NCBI GenBank assembly: GCA_005885085.1
Contig: VAXY01000010.1
Location: forward strand, 1-10,393
Origin: Actinomycetota bacterium
Lineage (GTDB): Bacteria > Actinomycetota > Thermoleophilia > Gaiellales > Gaiellaceae
Length of the DNA: 10,393 bases
Reading direction: 5' to 3'
Made by a program: the position numbers and the translations under genes. Under the pieces are notes generated by a model. It made no database searches. It was not told the DNA's origin and saw only the letters and a list, made by a program, of their open reading frames with translations. Below, in pieces: positions 6,143-10,393 of the stretch. The stretch's first letter is position 1; each line of letters starts with the position of its first letter.

Positions 6143-6143
6143 G

Positions 6144-7199
6144 CTAAGCCTCCACGTGGATGCGCGTTTTGGAGTCGCGCAGAAAGCCTCCGTCACGGCC
6201 GGTGCGCGTGGCGAGAATCTCGCCGAGAATCGCGAGCGCGGTCTCCGCCGGTGTGTCCGCGCCGATGTCGAGCCCCGTGGGCCCCGAGACTCGATCGAAC
6301 GCCTGCTCCTCGACGCCGGCTTCGAGCAGGCGCTCGCGCCTGCGCTCCTGGTTTCGGCGGGATCCGAGCGCACCGATGTAGAACGCCTCGGTCGCGAGCG
6401 CGCCCTGGATCGCGGGCACGTCGAACTTGTCGTCGTGTGTCAATACGACGACGGCGGTCTGGTAGTCGGGCTGCACCTGTTCGATCGCGTCCTGCGGCCA
6501 TGCGACCAGGAGCTCGTCGGCGCTCGGGATTCGCTCCTTCGTGGCGAACTTCGCGCGCGCGTCGGCGACGATCGTGTGCCAACCGAGCTGCTTCGCGGCC
6601 GCGCAGAGCGCCTCCGCCGTGTCGACAGCGCCGATGACGAGCAACCGCGGAGCCGGCCCGTAGATCTCGGCGAACACCTTTTGCCCCTCGTCGAGCTCGA
6701 GCAGCGTGTTGCGGCCTTTCCGCAGCAGCTCGTCGACCAGGCCGGCCAGCTCGGCCGGGCCCGGGCCCAACGTCTCGCCGGCCTCGGTCACGAGCAGCTC
6801 CGCCCCGAGCGGCTCGCCCTCGACGACGGTGAAGAGCACCGCGCGCTCCTCGCTCTCGATGATCCCGAGCAATCGCTCCACGAGCTGCTCGGGCGCGCGC
6901 TCGACAAAAACGTCGATTTCGCCGCCGCAAGGCAGCCCGACGGAGAAGGCGAGGTCGTCCGAGATTCCGTACGACAGGAGCTGCGGCTTCGAATCCTCGA
7001 GCACCTCGCATGCATGCTCGTAGACGTCGCTCTCGACACAGCCTCCCGAGACGGAGCCGGCCATCTCGCCGCTCTCGGAGATCGCCAGCTTCGCGCCGAC
7101 CGGCCGCGGCGCCGAGCGCCGCGTTGCAATCACGGTCGCGAGCGCGAACTTCTCGCCGCGGGCGCGCCAGCGCTCGATGTCCGACAGCACTTCCTTCAA
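6144..7199 (-). CDS. XdhC/CoxI-family molybdenum hydroxylase maturation protein
   Basis: A 351-residue XdhC/CoxF/CoxI-family protein. Family members bind the molybdenum cofactor, help its sulfuration and insert it into xanthine dehydrogenase- or CO dehydrogenase-type enzymes. The N-terminal XdhC_CoxI domain shows GSVSGGCVESDVYEHA (48-63) with the conserved Cys54, then LPCGGEIDVFVE (89-100). The C-terminal Rossmann-like XdhC_C domain starts near 184 with RLLVIGAVDTAEAL and includes VVVLTHDDKFD, FYIGALGSRRNQERR and GLDIGADTPAETALAILGEI. The start is TTG 7199, overlapping the VWA stop as TTGA, with a strong AAAGGAGG (7208-7215) eight bases upstream; that ribosome site decides the start. It is the last gene of the moxR-VWA-xdhC operon, followed by a hairpin. 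The nucleotide loop reads GAVDTA, where many family members have a GAGHV-like sequence. Confidence 0.95.
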   Translation of the reverse strand: MKEVLSDIERWRARGEKFALATVIATRRSAPRPVGAKLAISESGEMAGSVSGGCVESDVYEHACEVLEDSKPQLLSYGISDDLAFSVGLPCGGEIDVFVERAPEQLVERLLGIIESEERAVLFTVVEGEPLGAELLVTEAGETLGPGPAELAGLVDELLRKGRNTLLELDEGQKVFAEIYGPAPRLLVIGAVDTAEALCAAAKQLGWHTIVADARAKFATKERIPSADELLVAWPQDAIEQVQPDYQTAVVVLTHDDKFDVPAIQGALATEAFYIGALGSRRNQERRRERLLEAGVEEQAFDRVSGPTGLDIGADTPAETALAILGEILATRTGRDGGFLRDSKTRIHVEA

Positions 7200-8341
7200 G
7201 CCGCGTGCCTCCTTTCGATGCCGGCAAGCAGGCCCGCCAGCTCCTCGAGACTCGCCAGATTATGTCCGGCCACGAACCGGTCAACGAACGGCAGCGCCGC
7301 CCGCATTCCGGCGGCGAGCGGCTGATACTCCGGACTTCCCTTCAGCGGGTTGACCCAGACGACGGCGTAGGCGGCTCGCTGCAGCCGGGCCATCTCCTGC
7401 GCGACGAGCGTCGCGTCCTCGCACTCCCAGCCGTCCGAGACGATCACGACCGCGGCGCCGCGCGTGAGCCCACGGCGGCCCCAGACGTCGTTGAACGTCC
7501 GCAGCGACGTGCCGATCCGCGTTCCGGAGGCCCAGTCGACGACACGGTTCGCAGCCGCCGCGAGCGCCTGCTCCGGATCGCGCGTCCGGAACTCCTCCGT
7601 CAGGCGGATCAGCCGCGTGCCGAACGCGAACACCTCGACGCCGCGACCGGAGCCGACCACGGCGTGCAAGAACAGGAGCAGCGCACGGGTGTATGCCTCC
7701 ATCGACCCGGAGACATCGCACAGCAGGACGAGCTTGCGCGGGACGGCGATCCGACGCCGGAAGGTCCGCTCGATCGGATCGCCGCCGCGCGCGAGGGAAC
7801 GGCGTGCAAGCCGGCGCAGGTCGAGCCTGCGGCCGTGCGTGTGCGGGCGCAGCCGGCGCGAGCGCCGCAGCGGACGCGCTGCTGCGACGTCCGCGATCGC
7901 CTTCGACACCTGCGCGAACTCCTCCGGGGTCATCGCGGCAAAGTCCTTGCGGCGCAGCACCTCGTGCAGGCTCCAGCCGACCTTCGTGGTCTCGTCGCCG
8001 GGCTCGCCGTCTCCCCCTGTCCGATCCGTGCGCGTCCGTGCGGAGAGGCGCGGCGGACGGTCGGCCGGAGCCGCTCCTCGGTACGGCGGAGGCGAGGGTG
8101 AACGCAGGAACCACGCCGCAAAGGCGCGGTCGAAGCTGTCGAGGTCTTCGGCGCGTGAGACGAGGGTCGTGCGCAACGCCCAGTAGACGTCGTCGCGGTT
8201 GCGGATGTCGAGGCAGTCGAGCCCGGTCAGCGCGTCGGAGATACGCCCGGGCCCGACCTCGAGCCCCGCCTCGCGCAGGATCCGTCCGAACGTGACGACA
8301 TGGCGGACGAAGCCGCCCTCAAGCTGCGCCGGCTGCGACAG
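7196..8341 (-). CDS. VWA-domain protein, CoxE-like, with probable CTG start
   Basis: A 381-residue CoxE-like protein with a C-terminal von Willebrand A domain; partners of the MoxR AAA+ ATPase like this act as chaperones in metal-site maturation of CO dehydrogenase-type enzymes. The MIDAS metal site is complete: DVSGS (Asp209, Ser211, Ser213), Thr in ASGTRIGTSL (about 274) and Asp303 in IVSDGWE. The conserved N-terminal part GRILREAGLEVGPGRI and RRDDVYWALRTTLVSRAEDL-like sequence (here NRDDVYWAL) lies upstream of the only TTG (8176), and no ATG, GTG or TTG occurs in frame before it. CTG 8341 is preceded at six bases by GAGGAGG (8348-8354) and gives MSQPAQLEGGFVRHVVTFGR, a normal family N-terminus, so I place the start there. 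It overlaps moxR by 23 bases and xdhC by TTGA. A region rich in Arg and Pro (about 80-120) links the two halves. Confidence 0.9.
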   Translation of the reverse strand: MSQPAQLEGGFVRHVVTFGRILREAGLEVGPGRISDALTGLDCLDIRNRDDVYWALRTTLVSRAEDLDSFDRAFAAWFLRSPSPPPYRGAAPADRPPRLSARTRTDRTGGDGEPGDETTKVGWSLHEVLRRKDFAAMTPEEFAQVSKAIADVAAARPLRRSRRLRPHTHGRRLDLRRLARRSLARGGDPIERTFRRRIAVPRKLVLLCDVSGSMEAYTRALLLFLHAVVGSGRGVEVFAFGTRLIRLTEEFRTRDPEQALAAAANRVVDWASGTRIGTSLRTFNDVWGRRGLTRGAAVVIVSDGWECEDATLVAQEMARLQRAAYAVVWVNPLKGSPEYQPLAAGMRAALPFVDRFVAGHNLASLEELAGLLAGIERRHAA

Positions 8342-9215
8342 TGCGCGCCTCCTCGACGAGCGCGACGAGAGCCTCGTCGCGAACCGCGGCGAAGTCCTCG
8401 TGGTACTTCAGCACCGACCCGAGCGTCTCCTCGACCGTGCGCGCGTCGAGGTCCTGCCGCCCGAGCGCGGCGAGCGCCTGCGCCCAGTCGATCGTCTCGG
8501 CGACGCCCGGCGGCTTCGCCAGGTCCAGCTGCCGCAGGCCTTGCACGAACGCCGCGGCTTGCGCGGCCAGACGGTCAGGGATGCCGGGGACGCGCAGAGC
8601 AACGATCTCGATCTCCCGCTCGAGCGTCGGGTGGCCGATCCAGTGGAAGAGACAGCGGCGCTTGAGCGCGTCGTGCAACTCTCGCGTGCGGTTCGAGGTC
8701 AGGATCACCGCCGGCCGTACACGCGCCGTCACCGTTCCGATCTCCGGGATGGTGATCTGGAAGTCCGAGAGCATCTCGAGCAGGAACGCCTCGAACTCGT
8801 CGTCGGCGCGGTCGATCTCGTCGATCAGGAGCACGACCGGTTCGGTGCTCTCGATCGCCTCCAGGAGGGGCCGCCGGATCAGGAACCCCGGCCCGAACAG
8901 CTCCTCCTCCGACACGGTCCCTTCCTGCGCCGCGCGAATGTGCAGGAGCTGGCGCGAGTAGTTCCACTCGTACACCGCGTGCGCGACGTCGAGACCTTCG
9001 TAGCACTGGAGCCGGATCAGCCGCGACGACGTCGCCGTGGCCACCGCTTTCGCGGCCTCGGTCTTGCCGACCCCTGCCTCTCCCTCCAGCAGCAGCGGCT
9101 TCTGGAGCTTGAGCGACAGGTAGAGGGCGGTCGAGAGGCCGCGCTCCGGCAGGTACATCGCGCCCTCGAGGCCGGCCTCGAGCTCGTCGATCGTCGCGAA
9201 CGCCATGGCACTCAC
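8319..9215 (-). CDS. MoxR-family AAA+ ATPase, CoxD-like
   Basis: A 298-residue MoxR-family AAA+ ATPase. In CO dehydrogenase clusters CoxD works with CoxE to mature the Cu/Mo site, and MoxR proteins in general act as ATP-driven chaperones with a VWA partner. Visible: Walker A GEAGVGKT (45-52), Walker B VLLIDEIDRAD (128-138), sensor 1 Asn175 in ILTSNRTREL, and the Arg-rich ALKRRCLFHW (arginine finger region). The conserved N-terminus FATIDELEAGLEGAMYL is complete. The start is either GTG 9215 or ATG 9206; neither has a strong ribosome site, and the conserved sequence begins after both. It is the first gene of the minus-strand maturation operon and overlaps the VWA gene. It is divergent from the FAD-subunit gene across 99 bases. 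Confidence 0.94.
   Translation of the reverse strand: MSAMAFATIDELEAGLEGAMYLPERGLSTALYLSLKLQKPLLLEGEAGVGKTEAAKAVATATSSRLIRLQCYEGLDVAHAVYEWNYSRQLLHIRAAQEGTVSEEELFGPGFLIRRPLLEAIESTEPVVLLIDEIDRADDEFEAFLLEMLSDFQITIPEIGTVTARVRPAVILTSNRTRELHDALKRRCLFHWIGHPTLEREIEIVALRVPGIPDRLAAQAAAFVQGLRQLDLAKPPGVAETIDWAQALAALGRQDLDARTVEETLGSVLKYHEDFAAVRDEALVALVEEARTVAAGAA
8348..8354 (-). promoter_or_regulatory. Ribosome binding site that supports the CTG start of the VWA gene
   Basis: Reading on the minus strand this is GAGGAGG, six bases before CTG 8341-8339, and it lies inside the last codons of moxR. It is as good as the sites of its neighbours and has no other in-frame start nearby to serve. Confidence 0.6.
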
Positions 9216-9314
9216 GATAACTCGGCCTGGCTCACCAGAAGCCCGCCGTGTTGCGCGCTCCGCGCGGGCGGTGACAGAATCGGCTCAGGTATTGCCTTCG
9301 ACGAGGAGCGGGGA
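9216..9314. promoter_or_regulatory. Divergent promoter region between moxR and the hydroxylase structural genes
   Basis: These 99 bases separate two divergent operons that serve the same enzyme, so shared control is likely. It contains a small dyad, CGCGC-TCC-GCGCG (9254-9266). The sequence GCTCCGCGCG at 9257-9266 also occurs at 5963-5972, upstream of the SMP-30 operon. A weak plus-strand promoter could be built from TTGCGC (9251-9256) and CAGAAT (9275-9280), but the -35 match is poor. GAGGAG (9303-9308) is the ribosome site of the FAD-subunit gene. Confidence 0.45.
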
Positions 9315-10124
9315 GTGACGTCGACATCTCTGGAAGCAGCCCAGTTCGTCGTCCCGACGTCCCGGGACGAGGCCGTCCAGGCGTTCGGAGACGGTTCCGG
9401 CGTTACCGTTTTCGCGGGCGGCACGATCCTGATGCCCGAGATCAACTACGGGCGCCTGAGGCCCGCGCACGTCCTGATGCTCGGCAGGGCCGGGCTCTCG
9501 GGGATCGGACACAAGGATGGCGCCGTGACGATTGGCGCCATGACCACGGTCGCGGAGCTCGAGGATGCGCCCGAGCCGCTCGGCTCCGCAGCGCGCAACG
9601 TCGCAGATCATGAGATCCGCGCACAGGCGACGCTCGGAGGAAACCTGTGCGCGCCGTCCGGCGGGGGAACGCCGCGCGGAGACCTGCAGGCCGCGCTGAT
9701 CGCACTGGCCGCGACCGTCAGGACCGCGGGCAAGGACGGCGAGCGCACCGCGCCGGTCGAGGACTTCCTCGCCGCAGGTGCGGACGGGAGGCTCGTGCTC
9801 GAGGTCGAGCTCCACGAGCCGAAGCGGTCCGGCTACGCCGCAGCCCGTAGGCCCCATGCACACGCGTACACGATCCTTGCCGTCTGCGCCGCCGAGACTT
9901 CGGAAGGCGTCCGCGTCGGCATCAGCGGCGCGGGAGCGAACGCCCTGCGCGCGCGTCACGTGGAAGACGCGCTGGCGGGCGGCGCCTCCGCCGAAGACGC
10001 CGCGCAAAAGGCGCTCGACGACGCCCAACCGCAGGACGACGCACTGGCGTCTGCGTGGTACCGCCAGCGACTCTTGCCCGTGCTCGTACGGCGGGCCCTC
10101 GACGATCTTGGAGGAGGCAAATGA
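9315..10124 (+). CDS. FAD-binding subunit of a molybdenum hydroxylase (CoxM/XdhB-like)
   Basis: A 269-residue FAD subunit of the xanthine oxidase/CO dehydrogenase superfamily (PCMH-type FAD fold). It passes electrons from the [2Fe-2S] clusters to the acceptor. The first flavin loop is TVFAGGTILMPEINYGR (31-47) and the second is ATLGGNLCAP (105-114). The second loop continues SGGGTPRGDLQAAL, whereas CoxM and XdhB usually have an A-D-P-A-A-D/N-D-like stretch there, so it is a divergent branch. The C-terminal CO_deh_flav_C-like domain ends with RQRLLPVLVRRALDDL, typical of the family. GTG 9315 was chosen because GAGGAG (9303-9308) lies six bases upstream and conserved sequence begins just after it; the open frame continues far upstream only as an antisense shadow of moxR. 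The next gene overlaps by ATGA. Confidence 0.92.
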   Translation: MTSTSLEAAQFVVPTSRDEAVQAFGDGSGVTVFAGGTILMPEINYGRLRPAHVLMLGRAGLSGIGHKDGAVTIGAMTTVAELEDAPEPLGSAARNVADHEIRAQATLGGNLCAPSGGGTPRGDLQAALIALAATVRTAGKDGERTAPVEDFLAAGADGRLVLEVELHEPKRSGYAAARRPHAHAYTILAVCAAETSEGVRVGISGAGANALRARHVEDALAGGASAEDAAQKALDDAQPQDDALASAWYRQRLLPVLVRRALDDLGGGK

Positions 10125-10393
10125 GACTCACCGTCAACGGCGAGCAGCGCGACCTCCACAGCCCGCCGCTCACGTCGCTGCTGACCGCGCTGCGCGAGGA
10201 GCTCGACATCACGAGCCCGAAGGCCGGCTGCAACCAGGGCGGCTGTGGCGCGTGCACGGTCCTCGTGGACGGCGAAGCCCGGCGGGCGTGCCTGGTGCCG
10301 CTGGCGGCAATCGACGGCGCCTCGATCACGACGGTCGAAGGCCTTGGCCGAGCGGACGAGCTCTCCCCGGTTCAGGCGGCGTTCGACGAGCAC
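10121..10393 (+). CDS. [2Fe-2S] subunit of a molybdenum hydroxylase (CoxS-like), N-terminal part
   Basis: The first 91 codons of a small iron-sulfur subunit, cut by the window edge. The plant-type ferredoxin domain is complete, with cluster ligands Cys37, Cys42, Cys45 and Cys57 (KAGCNQGGCGACTVLVDG then RRACL). The second, helical [2Fe-2S] domain should follow outside the window. The start ATG overlaps the FAD-subunit stop as ATGA and has GGAGGAGG just upstream (10110-10117). In this superfamily the order FAD subunit, Fe-S subunit, Mo subunit is common, so the large subunit is expected next. Its active-site loop would decide between CO dehydrogenase and another hydroxylase. Confidence 0.95.
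   Translation, partial: MRLTVNGEQRDLHSPPLTSLLTALREELDITSPKAGCNQGGCGACTVLVDGEARRACLVPLAAIDGASITTVEGLGRADELSPVQAAFDEH

Larger units (their letters stand above)
5921..6143. promoter_or_regulatory. Intergenic region: promoter region of the SMP-30 operon and 3' region of xdhC
   Basis: This 223-base gap is the largest in the window. It must contain the promoter for the minus-strand SMP-30 operon and the end of the xdhC transcript. It holds two clear dyads, annotated separately, plus the palindrome TTCGCGCGAA at 6092-6101. A possible minus-strand -10 hexamer TAGGTT lies at about 5953-5958, but no good -35 partner is visible. I see no coding potential that looks like a protein family in either direction. 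Confidence 0.5.

Noticed and set aside
8199..9314. Long plus-strand open frame in front of the FAD-subunit gene, which would give a protein of 641 residues.
   Set aside because: This part is antisense to moxR and the VWA gene and looks like no protein family; GTG 9315 has a good ribosome site and the family sequence starts there.
9315..10393. Assignment as aerobic CO dehydrogenase (coxM and coxS).
   Set aside because: The FAD and Fe-S subunits do not separate CO dehydrogenase from other molybdenum hydroxylases, and the large subunit with the diagnostic loop is outside the window.

Overview
This is a high-GC, gene-dense window with short or overlapping gene junctions, frequent GTG/TTG starts and GAGGAGG-type ribosome binding sites. 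That fits a soil-type actinobacterium, and the protein styles suggest something like Thermoleophilia. The taxon is an inference; there is no rRNA or other marker gene here. I found no tRNA, CRISPR array, insertion sequence or phage gene. The longest stretch without a gene is about 220 bases (5921-6143).

Layout, left to right. (1) 1-1192, + strand: the 3' end of an acyl-CoA synthetase, overlapped by an enoyl-CoA hydratase/isomerase through an ATGA junction. (2) 1189-2659, - strand: a Rid-family protein (ridA-like) followed by an amidase-signature hydrolase that converges on the hydratase, their stop codons sharing CTAA. (3) 2708-3058, + strand: a small KdgF-like cupin divergent from the Rid gene. 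(4) 3051-5920, - strand: an operon of SMP-30/gluconolactonase-like protein, isochorismatase-like hydrolase, Zn-dependent alcohol dehydrogenase and, at its 3' end, what looks like the decayed remains of a hotdog-fold thioesterase. (5) 6144-9215, - strand: a tightly overlapping moxR (coxD-like), VWA protein (coxE-like), xdhC (coxF/I-like) operon, the accessory set of molybdenum hydroxylases. (6) 9315-10393, + strand, divergent from it: the FAD subunit and the start of the [2Fe-2S] subunit of a molybdenum hydroxylase. The large Mo subunit should lie just past the right edge.

Taken together, regions 1-4 look like a small-molecule catabolic neighbourhood (CoA activation, hydration, amide hydrolysis, alcohol oxidation, lactone hydrolysis, Rid/cupin housekeeping). 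Regions 5-6 make and mature a Mo-containing hydroxylase that could carry out an oxidative entry step. The substrate cannot be read from this window: the subunit that would tell CO dehydrogenase from another hydroxylase is outside it.

The points most worth a second look are: an apparent CTG start for the VWA gene; a frame-broken, internally deleted thioesterase; Ser in place of the catalytic Cys in the isochorismatase-like protein; Ser in place of the catalytic Arg in the Rid protein; and an amidase that starts unusually close to its catalytic Lys with Gly-to-Cys next to the nucleophile. None of these proves a new system, but several enzymes here depart from textbook active sites.
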